Assembly (NCBI GenBank): GCA_951813625.1
Contig: CATOTS010000024.1
Location: forward strand, 1-64,000
Reading direction: 5' to 3'
DNA: 64,000 nucleotides
Source of the DNA: an uncultured Caldilineaceae bacterium
Lineage (GTDB): Bacteria > Chloroflexota > Anaerolineae > Caldilineales > Caldilineaceae
The notes under the pieces: model-generated
Database searches by the model: none
What the model was told of the DNA's origin: nothing
The model's input: only the letters and a program-made list of their open reading frames with translations
Position numbers and translations under genes: made by a program
Shown here: positions 53,846 through 62,933 of the stretch, piece after piece
Numbering within the stretch: position 1 is the stretch's first letter
How the letters are laid out: each line of letters opens with the position of its first letter

Positions 53846-55165
53846 ATGTCGAACAAGCGATTGAGCCGCAGACAATTCCTTCGCGGAGCGGCAGTGGTTG
53901 GCGCCAGCGTTCCCTTCCTGCAGGCCTGCGGCGGGGGCCCGGAAGCAGCAGATGAAGCTGATTCAGGCTCTGAAGCAGCCGAACCCACCATGGAGAAAAC
54001 GTCAGTCCGCTATGCCCAGGTAATCGGCCCGCTCGACAAGCAGGTCGATATGTTCAACGAACAAAGCGACTCCGTCCACGTCGAATTCGAGCTTGTTCCC
54101 TGGGGCGAACACGCCGACAAGCTCCTGATCGATGTCGCAGCCGGCACCGCCCCCGACCTCTGGTTCATCGGCGGCCCTTGGTGGATTCAGATCAAACGCA
54201 AAAAAGTCGCTCTCTCTATCAGCGAATTCCTGGCCAACGATCCAGACGTGGTCATGGACGACTTCGAGTTCCCCGCCGACAGCGACTGGGGTATGCTCGA
54301 CGGCGAAATCTACGGCCTGCCCACAAACTCGGTTATCCTGCGCGGCCTCGCCTACAGCGAGGACCGCTTCGCCGAGGCCGGGCTTGACCTTCCCAACGAC
54401 GAATGGACCTTCGCCGACGTGGCCGCAGCCGGACCACAGCTCAACCGCGGCGAAGAGTCCTATGCAATGACCTCGCCGCTCCTCGCCGGCGACCTCTATC
54501 TCACCACCATCTGGCAAAACGGCGGCCAGATTATCAGCGAAGACGAATCCAAGTGTCTGCTCGACCAGCCCGAAGCCGTCGAAGCCGTCGAACAGCTCGT
54601 TGCCTGGACCGAATTCTCCATGAAACCCGGCCAGCATGCGGCCCTCGGCGACTTCCCCACTGCCAGCGGAAAGATCGCCATGTGGCCGATGGTCCTGGCC
54701 GACTGGGACACCTGGCTGAAAGTCACCGCCAACGACGAAACCAACCAGTGGATGACCTGGTGGCCGAGCATCACCAATCCGCCCGCGGTAGACGTCTACG
54801 CCGGTAGCGTCCACATGGAAGCGATCTGGTCGGAGTCCGACAAAGTCGACGCCGCCTGGGAATTCTTCATCTGGAGAGCCATCAACCAGGACTCGCTCGA
54901 CTACCAGATCACCCTCTTCCCCATCAACTATCGCATGGACGCGACGGTCCGAAGCGCCATCACCAACGAACGCCAGGCCGCCTTCCTGACACTTCACCTG
55001 CCGATTACCGACCTCTCCACCGGCGAATACTGGGGCCCCAGCACCACAGAAATCCTGAACGCCTTCCGCTCCGAGTATGAGCTTGCCGTTCTGGGAGAGA
55101 AGACCGCCAGGGAAGCGATGGAAGCCGCCACCGCTGCTATCGACGTGATTATTGAAGACGCCTAG
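53846..55165 (+). CDS. Extracellular solute-binding protein (family 1), Tat lipoprotein
   Basis: 439 residues from the ATG at 53846 (TTAGAGGAG upstream; an ATG at 53807 would add 13 residues before the signal). The signal is LSRRQFLRGAAVVGA with lipobox Cys28 (FLQAC). The mature part has VHVEFELVPWGEHADKLLID, GTAPDLWFIGGPWW and WWPSITNPPAVDVYAGSVHM. It is a close paralogue of the truncated binding protein at 62934. It delivers a sugar-type ligand to the MalG/MalF pair around it. Confidence 0.92.
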   Translation: MSNKRLSRRQFLRGAAVVGASVPFLQACGGGPEAADEADSGSEAAEPTMEKTSVRYAQVIGPLDKQVDMFNEQSDSVHVEFELVPWGEHADKLLIDVAAGTAPDLWFIGGPWWIQIKRKKVALSISEFLANDPDVVMDDFEFPADSDWGMLDGEIYGLPTNSVILRGLAYSEDRFAEAGLDLPNDEWTFADVAAAGPQLNRGEESYAMTSPLLAGDLYLTTIWQNGGQIISEDESKCLLDQPEAVEAVEQLVAWTEFSMKPGQHAALGDFPTASGKIAMWPMVLADWDTWLKVTANDETNQWMTWWPSITNPPAVDVYAGSVHMEAIWSESDKVDAAWEFFIWRAINQDSLDYQITLFPINYRMDATVRSAITNERQAAFLTLHLPITDLSTGEYWGPSTTEILNAFRSEYELAVLGEKTAREAMEAATAAIDVIIEDA

Positions 55166-55187
55166 GTCCGATGCAATGATCGGCCAC

Positions 55188-55222
55188 GAAATTGGCGGCC
55201 GTCTCCTTCGGCCGCCAATTTC
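55188..55222 (+). promoter_or_regulatory. Perfect intercistronic stem-loop between binding protein and MalF
   Basis: GAAATTGGCGGCCG (55188-55201) and CGGCCGCCAATTTC (55209-55222) are exact complements around a 7-nt loop, 22 bp after the binding-protein stop. No T-run follows, so it fits an mRNA stabiliser or partial terminator that favours binding-protein expression. Confidence 0.7.
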
Positions 55223-55260
55223 ACTAACGCAACCGACACAGGACAAACTGAGGAACCACC

Positions 55261-56199
55261 ATGGCAGCAACGGTCAGCGCTGCAGCGCCCATCGGCCCCA
55301 AGCGTCGCATGAGCCGCACCGCACTCTTCGAAAACATAGCCGGTTTCCTCTTCATCAGCCCCTGGATCTTCGGTTTCCTTGTATTCGAATTCGGCCCTCT
55401 GATCGCGGCCGGCTATCTGAGCCTGACCAAGTACGACATCCTTACTCCGCCCAGATTTACCGGGCTGGCAAACTTCGACAAAATGTTCACCCGCGACCCC
55501 CTCTTCTGGAAAAGCCTGTGGGTGACTGCCATCTATTCGTTAAGCGTCGTCTTTCTGGGCGTCATCCTCGGTGTAATGCTGGCCGTGCTTCTTAACCAGA
55601 AAATCCGCGGCATGTCCCTCTATCGGACCGTCTACTATCTGCCCGCTGTCGTCTCCGGCGTGGCCGTCGCATACATGTGGGCCTGGGTCTTTCGCCCCGA
55701 AGCAGGAATCATCAACTATGGCTTGAGCCTGATCGGCATTACAGGGCCCAACTGGCTCTTCAGCACCACCTGGACGCTTCCAGCCTTTGTCATCATGAGC
55801 CTGTGGGCCGTTGGCGGCGGTATGGTGCTCTATCTGGCCGGCCTCCAGGGCGTGCCGACACAGCTCTACGAAGCCGCATCCCTCGACGGTGCCACCCGCT
55901 GGGCCTCGTTCTGGAACGTTACCCTGCCCATGATCTCGCCCGTTATATTCTTCAATTTCATCATCGGAATTATCGGCTCCTTCCAGGTGTTCACCAGTGC
56001 CTTCGTCATCACCAAGGGCGGCCCTGCCAACTCCACCCTTTTCTTCGTCCTCTATCTCTACCGCCACGCCTTCGAAAACTTCAAAATGGGCTACGCCGCC
56101 GCACTGGGCATGATTCTCTTCCTCGTCATTATGACGCTGACCATCATTTCATTCCGCCTCTCCAACCGGCTTGTCTTCTACGAGGGTCGGATTACTTGA
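55261..56199 (+). CDS. Carbohydrate ABC transporter permease, MalF type
   Basis: 312 residues. Head MAATVSAAAPIGPKRRMSRT, then FLFISPWIFGFLVFEFGPLI and further helices. The EAA loop is LYEAASLDGATRWASFWNVTLPMISPV. It completes the transporter with the MalG at 52840 and the binding protein at 53846. The next gene, PhyH, begins 78 bp later on the same strand. Confidence 0.93.
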   Translation: MAATVSAAAPIGPKRRMSRTALFENIAGFLFISPWIFGFLVFEFGPLIAAGYLSLTKYDILTPPRFTGLANFDKMFTRDPLFWKSLWVTAIYSLSVVFLGVILGVMLAVLLNQKIRGMSLYRTVYYLPAVVSGVAVAYMWAWVFRPEAGIINYGLSLIGITGPNWLFSTTWTLPAFVIMSLWAVGGGMVLYLAGLQGVPTQLYEAASLDGATRWASFWNVTLPMISPVIFFNFIIGIIGSFQVFTSAFVITKGGPANSTLFFVLYLYRHAFENFKMGYAAALGMILFLVIMTLTIISFRLSNRLVFYEGRIT

Positions 56200-56276
56200 A
56201 CCGGATGCAACAGCAACGCGACAATGACCGCCGGCAACGCAAACTGCATGAAAATAGCTATGGAAGGGACAAAAAA

Positions 56277-57074
56277 ATGTTGACAGAAGAACAAATGGCG
56301 CATTTTCACGCCTTGGGCTTCGTGAGAGTGGAAGGCGCGCTCGCACCTGAGGAAGTCGACGAATTCTCCTGGCGCTTCGACGACATCATAAACCGCGGCG
56401 AAACCCAGGGCGACGAATCCGAGCCCGGCGCCCGCATCTTCCCCGATGGGCACCGCGTTATCCTCCCTCTGATCGAGGCAGATCCCTACTTCTACCAGTT
56501 GCTCGACCACCCAAACCTCGCAGCCATCGCTGAAGACCTGCTCGGCGAAGACTGCATCTACTTCGGTAGCTCAGACGGGCAGATTCACGACGGCGACACA
56601 GCCTGGCATCGAGACGGAGGCACCCCCGGCCCGGCCATTGAGGCCAAGCTGACCTTCTATCTCGATGATGTCGCGCCCGGTAAGGGCTGCCTCAGTTTCA
56701 TCCCCGGCAGTCACCTCTGGCCCCTCCACTACAACGATCTCGAAAAGTATATCGACCAGAAGGTACTTGGCTACTCCATGCAGGAATTCCCCGGGCGCTA
56801 CGACCTTCCAGCCGGAAAGGGTGACGTGATCGCCTTCCAGACCCGTATCTGGCACTCTTCCTGGGGCGGCGGCGCCAACCGGCGCCAAATGGCTTGGATG
56901 ATGCGCACCGCCCCCCGCATGCAATGGGAAACCGATCGAATCACCGAATTCTTGAAGTGGTATTCTTCGAAGTGGTCAAGAAAGACCGGCCGGCTCGTCA
57001 CTGACCGCCTCTTCGAAACGGCTGACGAGCGGCGAATGAAGAAGATTGAGCTGCTCAAGGATCTCGGCGCTTAG
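56277..57074 (+). CDS. Phytanoyl-CoA dioxygenase (PhyH) family protein
   Basis: 265 residues from the ATG at 56277, preceded by GGAAGGGAC; a longer frame upstream overlaps the MalF gene and is not protein-like. Iron ligands are His111 and Asp113 (AWHRDGGTPG) and His193 (TRIWHSSWGG), with IPGSH (142-146) and Arg202/203. It is cotranscribed with the transporter and with a second PhyH gene 35 bp downstream. Confidence 0.9.
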   Translation: MLTEEQMAHFHALGFVRVEGALAPEEVDEFSWRFDDIINRGETQGDESEPGARIFPDGHRVILPLIEADPYFYQLLDHPNLAAIAEDLLGEDCIYFGSSDGQIHDGDTAWHRDGGTPGPAIEAKLTFYLDDVAPGKGCLSFIPGSHLWPLHYNDLEKYIDQKVLGYSMQEFPGRYDLPAGKGDVIAFQTRIWHSSWGGGANRRQMAWMMRTAPRMQWETDRITEFLKWYSSKWSRKTGRLVTDRLFETADERRMKKIELLKDLGA

Positions 57075-57108
57075 AGGCAAGCGGCCAATGCAGCCAGGAG
57101 CAATCGAG

Positions 57109-57942
57109 ATGAACATAGAGAAGCATCTGAGCGATCTTGAGCAGGATGGATACACAGTCATTCCCGACGCGCTCTCACAGCACGAAGTGCGCGTCACGCT
57201 CCAGGCCGTCAAGGATCTGCTGGAGGAGGAGCGCAAGGTCGCCCTTGGCACCGGCACCCAGTCAGACAACCTGCTAACCTCGCACACCATCGTCGGCAAG
57301 CATCCCGTATTCTACGAATTCTTCCTCAACCCGCCCACAATGCAAATCGTCCGCAAAATGATCGGCGACGACGCCCTCATCTACGACGCCAACATCCGCA
57401 TCCCAATGCCGACCGGCGCCGCAAACCCCCGCCAGGGCTTCCAACTCCACGTCGATCGGGAAGATTACACCGTCGTCCCTTTTGTCGGCGGCACACATTT
57501 CCCAATGGCCATGAACGTCACCTGGTGCCTGGTCGATTTCACCATCGATAACGGCGCGACGCTGCTGTGGCCCGGCTCGCACAACTCCTGTGTTGTGCCC
57601 GAACCCGAGAGCAGACCTTCAGGCTACATCTACGCCGAAGCCCCCGCCGGCTCAGCCGTCATCTGGGATGCCGCCATCTGGCACGCCAGCGGCGTAAACT
57701 GCAGCGACAGCCCGCGCTACGCCGTGCTGGCCTACTACATCCGCTCCTGGATGCGCGGGAAAACCGACAGCCTGCGCTTTATCCCGCCCGACGTGCGCAC
57801 GACTCTGTCGGAAGAAGCAAAGCACCTGCTCGGCTTCCGGCCTGCGCCGCCCGACTATTCGGACGTCAAGGCGCTCAGTCCCGAACGGCTTGCCTCTCTC
57901 TCTGTTGAGGAGAAAAAAGTTCTCGGATTTGCCGTCTACTAG
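57109..57942 (+). CDS. Phytanoyl-CoA dioxygenase (PhyH) family protein
   Basis: 277 residues from the ATG at 57109 (CAGGAGCAATCGAG upstream; the in-frame start at 57046 overlaps the previous gene). Iron ligands are His114 and Asp116 (QLHVDREDY) and His192 (AAIWHASGVN), with WPGSH (154-158) and Arg203. It differs clearly from the preceding PhyH, so the pair is not a recent duplication. Presumably both hydroxylate or demethylate the compound imported by the upstream transporter. Confidence 0.9.
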   Translation: MNIEKHLSDLEQDGYTVIPDALSQHEVRVTLQAVKDLLEEERKVALGTGTQSDNLLTSHTIVGKHPVFYEFFLNPPTMQIVRKMIGDDALIYDANIRIPMPTGAANPRQGFQLHVDREDYTVVPFVGGTHFPMAMNVTWCLVDFTIDNGATLLWPGSHNSCVVPEPESRPSGYIYAEAPAGSAVIWDAAIWHASGVNCSDSPRYAVLAYYIRSWMRGKTDSLRFIPPDVRTTLSEEAKHLLGFRPAPPDYSDVKALSPERLASLSVEEKKVLGFAVY

Positions 57943-58260
57943 CGTTTGACGCCAACAGCCCGCCATACGGACCCCGCGGGCATCGCGTTCTCCTGCAGAA
58001 GGCCGGCGACAGCCTTGCCAGCCTCAGAGGCGCGGTTGAACTGCGGCATTGATGACCCTTTGCTCCCTGCGCCCACGCGTCAGGCGCGGAAAACCAAGAG
58101 CGTACATTAACAACAGGGGAGTAGTTCAGATATGCTCCCGAAAAGAGTCAGGTAAGCTCAACGTTCAAGTGCATCAACTTGCGTTCGGCGGGGCTTCGCG
58201 TGAGGCCTCACAAAAACGGCCGGTTTTCGCCCCTGATTGGTTCCCACAAGGAGGAAAGTC
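57943..58260. other. 318-bp intergenic region before the next binding-protein operon
   Basis: No gene supported. Near the end are a perfect palindrome TGAGGCCTCA (58201-58210) and AAAAACGGCCGGTTTT (58212-58227), almost symmetric about CGGCCG. These might be regulator sites for the operon starting at 58261. No clear -35/-10 was found. Confidence 0.4.
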
Positions 58261-59634
58261 ATGAACGACCGAAGACAGGCAGGTGTGAGCAATCTTAGTC
58301 GACGCGGTTTCTTACAGGTATCGGCAGCCGGTGTGGCCGGCGTGACCGCCGGTTCACTGCTCTCTGGATGTGCGCCCGTAGCCCCCGGCGCTGCACCAGC
58401 GGTTGTCAGCAGCGAACCGGTAACGATCAAGGTGATGTCCTGGTGGTGGGTGGAGAAAGGCTCCGACGTGGCCCTGCGCAACCTCGTCGAGAAATTCGAG
58501 GCCGCCTACCCGGAGATTAAAGTCGAGGAAGTCAGCTTCCCCAGCAACATCTACGAGGATGCACAGTACAGCCAGATGGCCGCCGGCAAACTCGACGCCG
58601 ACGTGATGCACACGCTCGAGGGCACCGGCATCAAGCTGATCGAGGGAGGCTTCCTCGAACCTCTCAACGACGTTGGCAAAAGCGCCGGTATTTGGGAATA
58701 CGATGCCATCACCAAAATACCCCCGTGGTTCTGGAGCGACCGATCGAACTTCGATGAATCCCCAGACGATTCCGGTGACCTCTATGTCCTGATGTTCAAC
58801 ACGGCGCAGGACGGCCTCATCTACAACATGGACATCATCGAGCAGGCCGGCGCCTCGCTGCCGGAAACCCAGGACGAAGCCTATGAGTTGGCCAAGGAGC
58901 TGACCGATCGGCCCAATCAGTTCGGCTGGGCCAACCGCCACACAGTCCCCGAAAAAGCCGGCTTCTTCCGCGACATGATCCCCTGGCTACTGGGCTATGG
59001 AGGCGTTTACGCCGACGGCCAAATGCCGACCGTGAACACCGATGCGATGATCAATACCTTGGCCCACTGGCGCCGTATGTACCTCGACTGTTTCCCGCAA
59101 GGCTCCGACGCGGCCACCTTCCGCCGCATGATTGCCGAAGGCAAGGTAGCCCTCTATACCGACAACAACGCCTTGCCCCCGAATTTCTTCAACATGAATC
59201 CGGACTCCGAAAACTTCATCCGCTCCGCGGCGCTGCCCTGGCCGAACAGGAAGGGCGCCTCCTTCCCCTCCTATTGGGCATGGCCTGCAGACTCGCCCCC
59301 GGAGAAAAAAGAAGCAGCACGTACCTTCCTCGAATTCTGGGCCTCTCCGGACAACTTCAAGGAGATGACCTGGGCCCGCAAAGATCCTCCCATGATCCCC
59401 CAGGCCAACACGCCCGAGTATCTCGATTCCTTACCCTGGATGTCGGGATTTGCCACCACTGACGCAGTTCCCTGGCTGTTCGTCATGGGCGGTTTTCAAG
59501 GCCACGTCGAGGAATTCAGAACCATCGTTGTCGAGCACGCCTCCGAAGTTGTGGTCGGCACGATTAGCCCCGAAGAGGGCGCGCAAAGGGCCCAGCAGGG
59601 CCTCGAAGTCCTGGCCGACCAGCTGTTCGGCTGA
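58261..59634 (+). CDS. Extracellular solute-binding protein (family 1), Tat lipoprotein
   Basis: 457 residues from the ATG at 58261, with AAGGAGGAAAG upstream (the ATG at 58237 would precede the RBS). The signal is LSRRGFLQVSAAGVAG with lipobox Cys37 (LLSGC). The mature part has ITIKVMSWWW-like start VTIKVMSWWWVEKGS, AGKLDADVMHTLEGTG and WMSGFATTDAVPWLFVMGG. It supplies substrate to the MalF/MalG pair downstream. A terminator-like hairpin follows directly. Confidence 0.92.
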   Translation: MNDRRQAGVSNLSRRGFLQVSAAGVAGVTAGSLLSGCAPVAPGAAPAVVSSEPVTIKVMSWWWVEKGSDVALRNLVEKFEAAYPEIKVEEVSFPSNIYEDAQYSQMAAGKLDADVMHTLEGTGIKLIEGGFLEPLNDVGKSAGIWEYDAITKIPPWFWSDRSNFDESPDDSGDLYVLMFNTAQDGLIYNMDIIEQAGASLPETQDEAYELAKELTDRPNQFGWANRHTVPEKAGFFRDMIPWLLGYGGVYADGQMPTVNTDAMINTLAHWRRMYLDCFPQGSDAATFRRMIAEGKVALYTDNNALPPNFFNMNPDSENFIRSAALPWPNRKGASFPSYWAWPADSPPEKKEAARTFLEFWASPDNFKEMTWARKDPPMIPQANTPEYLDSLPWMSGFATTDAVPWLFVMGGFQGHVEEFRTIVVEHASEVVVGTISPEEGAQRAQQGLEVLADQLFG

Positions 59635-59645
59635 TTTGGACCCAC

Positions 59646-59684
59646 AGTGGCGTCGCGGTCGTCTTGACCGCGACGCCACTTTTT
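59646..59684 (+). terminator. Terminator-like hairpin between binding protein and MalF
   Basis: AGTGGCGTCGCGGTC (59646-59660) is an exact complement of GACCGCGACGCCACT (59666-59680), loop of 5 nt, followed by a run of five T. It has the form of a rho-independent terminator but lies inside an operon, so partial read-through to the permease genes is expected. Confidence 0.75.
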
Positions 59685-59710
59685 GCAGCGCCCGCTGCGT
59701 TCAAAATTAG

Positions 59711-60655
59711 TTGTGCCCTGGGCGCAGCAGGCAAAAGGCCGAAACTTTGCTCGCACGGAATCGTCTGTCCTTTGCCGCCCGACGTCGACTATTCTCGCTC
59801 GCCATGGCTCTGCCCGTGGCGGTATACCTCCTCCTCGTCTTTGCCTATCCCATCGCCCAGGAAATCTACCTCAGCTTCACCAGGGCTCGCCTGCTGGAGC
59901 GCACGCCGCCTGTCTGGGTCGGGCTCGATAACTACCTGTCGCTGGCAGAAAGCGCGAAATTCTGGCTTGTGATAGGCAACACGCTCTTATACGCCGTCGC
60001 AGCCAACGCCATCATTATCGTTCTCGCATTGGGGCTTGCGCTGCTGCTGAATCAAGCCTTCCATGGCCGCAAAGTGGCGCGCGTTGTCACCTCCCTGCCG
60101 TGGGCCTTCCCCGAGGTGGCCGCCGTTCTGGTCTGGAGTTGGATGTACAACAAAGACTTCGGCGTGATGAACGTCTTCGCCGGCTGGGTGCCTGGCATCT
60201 CTGAGAACCCCAACTGGCTGCTGGACCCCTGGACGGCCTGGTTCTCCATCGTGCTCATGACGGTCTGGAAGATATTCCCCTTCTTCAGCCTGATCATCTT
60301 GACCGCTCTCCAACTGATTGACAAAGAACTCTACGCCGCCGCCAAGATAGACGGGGCCGGGTCGCTGCAACTGTTCCGCCACATCACCTTGCCGGGAATC
60401 GCCCCAACGCTGGGGATCATGACCCTTCTGATCACCATCTGGGGCTTTCGCCGCTTTCCCATCATCTATCTGCTGACCGGTGGCGGTCCCGGCGTGAGAA
60501 CGGCAACCCTGGTGGTCCTCACCTACATAACCGCTATCAGGTCCCTGAACATAGGGCTGGGCGCTGCCATGGCAATCGTCGGCCTGATATTGTCGCTGTT
60601 AATCACCGTCCTCTACGTGTTCGTTACGCGCCGATTGGGACAGGCACAGATCTGA
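59711..60655 (+). CDS. Carbohydrate ABC transporter permease, MalF type
   Basis: 314 residues if started at the TTG at 59711; an ATG at 59804 (MALPVAVYLLLVFAYP) would remove the basic head but leave all helices. The longer form is preferred because MalF proteins usually have such a basic cytoplasmic head (RNRLSFAARRRLFS). The EAA loop is LYAAAKIDGAGSLQLFRHITLPGIAP. The start codon remains uncertain. Confidence 0.9.
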   Translation: MCPGRSRQKAETLLARNRLSFAARRRLFSLAMALPVAVYLLLVFAYPIAQEIYLSFTRARLLERTPPVWVGLDNYLSLAESAKFWLVIGNTLLYAVAANAIIIVLALGLALLLNQAFHGRKVARVVTSLPWAFPEVAAVLVWSWMYNKDFGVMNVFAGWVPGISENPNWLLDPWTAWFSIVLMTVWKIFPFFSLIILTALQLIDKELYAAAKIDGAGSLQLFRHITLPGIAPTLGIMTLLITIWGFRRFPIIYLLTGGGPGVRTATLVVLTYITAIRSLNIGLGAAMAIVGLILSLLITVLYVFVTRRLGQAQI

Positions 60656-60683
60656 GGATGCGGGAGACACGAGCGTAACCGGA

Positions 60684-61553
60684 ATGCGAACCTACACGCC
60701 TGCGTCAGTACACAAATGGATGATTGCCAGGAGGCGCGCCGAGCGCATCGCACTCTACATCACAATCGTTCTTGTCTGCGTGATTATCGTTTTCCCACTC
60801 TACTGGCTGGTTATCAATGCCCTCATTCCGGGCCGCGAAGTATTTCGCTATCCGCCCGCCTTCTTTCCGTCCTCCTTTCGGCTGGACGCTTACCGGGAGA
60901 TCATAGAGCTTCATCCCATTCTGACCTGGCTCAAGAATTCGATAGTCGTCTCGGCAGGTACCGTGGCCCTTGCCTTGATTCTGGAAATCATGGGCGCCTA
61001 CGCCCTCAGCCGGCACGGCTGGCCCGGACGCGGACTGCTGGCAATGGGTCTGCTGAGCACCCAGATGATTCCATCGGCTGTGCTCGTCATCCCAATCTTC
61101 GTCATCTTTCGGCAAGCGGGACTGGTCGACTCACACGTGGGGCTGATCACCGTCGACACTGCCCTGACCGTACCCGTCGGCGTCTGGATTCTCAAGGGAG
61201 CTTTCGACACGATTCCCGAAGAGATCGCCGACGCAGCCTTTGCCGACGGCTGTACCGAAATGGGGGTCCTGATCCGCATGCTGCTGCCACTATCATTGCC
61301 GGCCCTGGTCGCCGTAGCCGTAATCGCCTTCTTCACCGCCTGGGATGAGTTTGTCTTTGCATCCGTCTTCATCATCTCCCAATCTCTGCGCGTTTTCTCG
61401 GTGGGCATCTCCACCTTCATAGGCGAAATGGCGACGCCGGTCGACCTGATCTTCGCCGCCGCCAGCATCTTTGTGATCGCGCCGCTCATCTTTTACGCCA
61501 TTGTTGAACGCTATCTGCTTTCGGGCCTCAGCGCCGGCGCCGTGAAGGGGTAG
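60684..61553 (+). CDS. Carbohydrate ABC transporter permease, MalG type
   Basis: 289 residues. Head to about 22, then IALYITIVLVCVIIVFPLYW. The EAA loop is EIADAAFADGCTEMGVLIRMLLPLSLPA. It ends ERYLLSGLSAGAVKG. It lies 28 bp after MalF and completes the transporter headed by the binding protein at 58261. Confidence 0.93.
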   Translation: MRTYTPASVHKWMIARRRAERIALYITIVLVCVIIVFPLYWLVINALIPGREVFRYPPAFFPSSFRLDAYREIIELHPILTWLKNSIVVSAGTVALALILEIMGAYALSRHGWPGRGLLAMGLLSTQMIPSAVLVIPIFVIFRQAGLVDSHVGLITVDTALTVPVGVWILKGAFDTIPEEIADAAFADGCTEMGVLIRMLLPLSLPALVAVAVIAFFTAWDEFVFASVFIISQSLRVFSVGISTFIGEMATPVDLIFAAASIFVIAPLIFYAIVERYLLSGLSAGAVKG

Positions 61554-61728
61554 TCTGTATGAAGGAGCCTCGTCGACCTCGCAAAAGTTCGATTGGTTAC
61601 CATCCCAATATGCCCTCTCCCATTTGCGGCTTATCTTTTGGACAGGCAGCGGACACCGGAGCCCGACACGCACAGAGCCTTTCATCGCAACAGAGTCACA
61701 GCTTGCTCGACAAGCGAGTGGAGCGAAA

Positions 61729-62640
61729 ATGAGCGACGTTCCTTTAGTCCGTCAGTTTTCGGACAGCGCCGAAGCGCAGCGCCTGAAGCGTCGCGCACAA
61801 AACTTGCGCGTCCTTGGCAGCATCACCTCCCACACGACCCTGCTGCTGGCTCTTGCTCTAGTCCTGACCCCGTTCGTCTGGATGTTGGCGACTTCGCTCA
61901 AACCCGAGAGAGAAGCTTACCTGATCCCGCCTCAGCTGTTTCCAAGCCGGTTCCTCTGGCAAAACTACACCGACGCCCTTTTCAAATACTACGATTTCTT
62001 CCTCTACACCAAGAATACCCTGATCATCACCATTTCCGTCCTCGTCGGGCGTCTGCTCAGCGCCTCACTCGTTGCCTTCGCCTTCGCCCGCCTCCGCTTC
62101 TATGCCCGCGATGTCCTCTTCTTCATCGTCCTCAGTACGATGATGATTCCAAGCCAGGTCACAATCATTCCTCTCTACATCATATTCACCAAGCTGAAAT
62201 GGATCGATACATATCTCCCTCTGACCGTTCCTGCATGGTTCGGCGGAGGCGCATTCTTCATCTTTCTGTTACGTCAATTCATGATGACCATCAATCCCGA
62301 AATGGACGACGCCGCCCGCATAGATGGCTGCAGTTTTATCGGCGTTTACTGGCGGATAGTCCTGCCACTGATCAAACCGGCGTTGGTCACTGTCGCCATC
62401 TTTTCGTTCATGTTCGCCTGGAATGACTTCCTCGGACCGGTCATCTTCCTTCGCAGCCTGGAAAAGCAGACTCTCGCCGTCGGCGTGCACTTCGTCAACG
62501 CAACCGCCTCGCCGGCTAGGAGGCCGGTCATTACCGTTGTCATGGCCGTGTCGACACTGATGATGGTTCCCCCGACGCTGGTCTTCTTCGCCCTCCAGCG
62601 CTACTTCATCCAGGGCGTTGTGGTTACAGGCATCAAGTGA
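61729..62640 (+). CDS. Carbohydrate ABC transporter permease, MalG type (start of a second transporter)
   Basis: 303 residues from the ATG at 61729 (TGGAGCG upstream; an ATG at 61624 would add 35 residues). Head to about 32, then LLLALALVLTPFVWMLATS. The EAA loop is EMDDAARIDGCSFIGVYWRIVLPLIKPA. It is much closer to the MalG at 52840 than to its neighbour at 60684 (FGGGAFFIFLLRQF is shared by both), and like that gene it is followed by a binding protein. Confidence 0.92.
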   Translation: MSDVPLVRQFSDSAEAQRLKRRAQNLRVLGSITSHTTLLLALALVLTPFVWMLATSLKPEREAYLIPPQLFPSRFLWQNYTDALFKYYDFFLYTKNTLIITISVLVGRLLSASLVAFAFARLRFYARDVLFFIVLSTMMIPSQVTIIPLYIIFTKLKWIDTYLPLTVPAWFGGGAFFIFLLRQFMMTINPEMDDAARIDGCSFIGVYWRIVLPLIKPALVTVAIFSFMFAWNDFLGPVIFLRSLEKQTLAVGVHFVNATASPARRPVITVVMAVSTLMMVPPTLVFFALQRYFIQGVVVTGIK

Positions 62641-62933
62641 GTTGTCATTTGAACGCTGACTGCATTTCTCAAGATCCTGCCAGCTGTTGCCTGCAGCCGC
62701 GCATAACGAACACGACGCGGGACGCAAGTTCCTCCCGCGCATAGGGGCCGCGCACAACGCGGCCGAAAGGAGGCGCCTCCCCAACAGTTCTCGGCTAGGT
62801 TGTTCAAGTGGAAAGAGCTGGAAGGGCAACACCAGGCTGAATTCTGTGCCCTGCTTATGCACTGGAAGCCTCTGGTGGACGCCAACGCCGCTCCCACACA
62901 CCTGCATTCAGACCGTTCAAGGAGGGAAATCGA
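62641..62933. other. Intergenic region with hairpin and palindrome
   Basis: About 290 bp without a gene. GGCCGCG-CACAA-CGCGGCC (62746-62764) is a 7-bp stem-loop, followed by the perfect palindrome GGAGGCGCCTCC (62769-62780). They could mark the MalG message end and a control site for the binding protein. An AAGGAGG RBS ends the region. Confidence 0.45.

Noticed and set aside
54002..55270. 422-codon antisense frame opposite a binding-protein gene
   Set aside because: Shadow frame; the sense strand has a Tat signal, lipobox and family motifs.
55677..56276. Upstream extension of the PhyH frame through the MalF gene
   Set aside because: Arg/His/Pro-rich shadow of MalF; a clear RBS and the family's usual N-terminus place the start at 56277.
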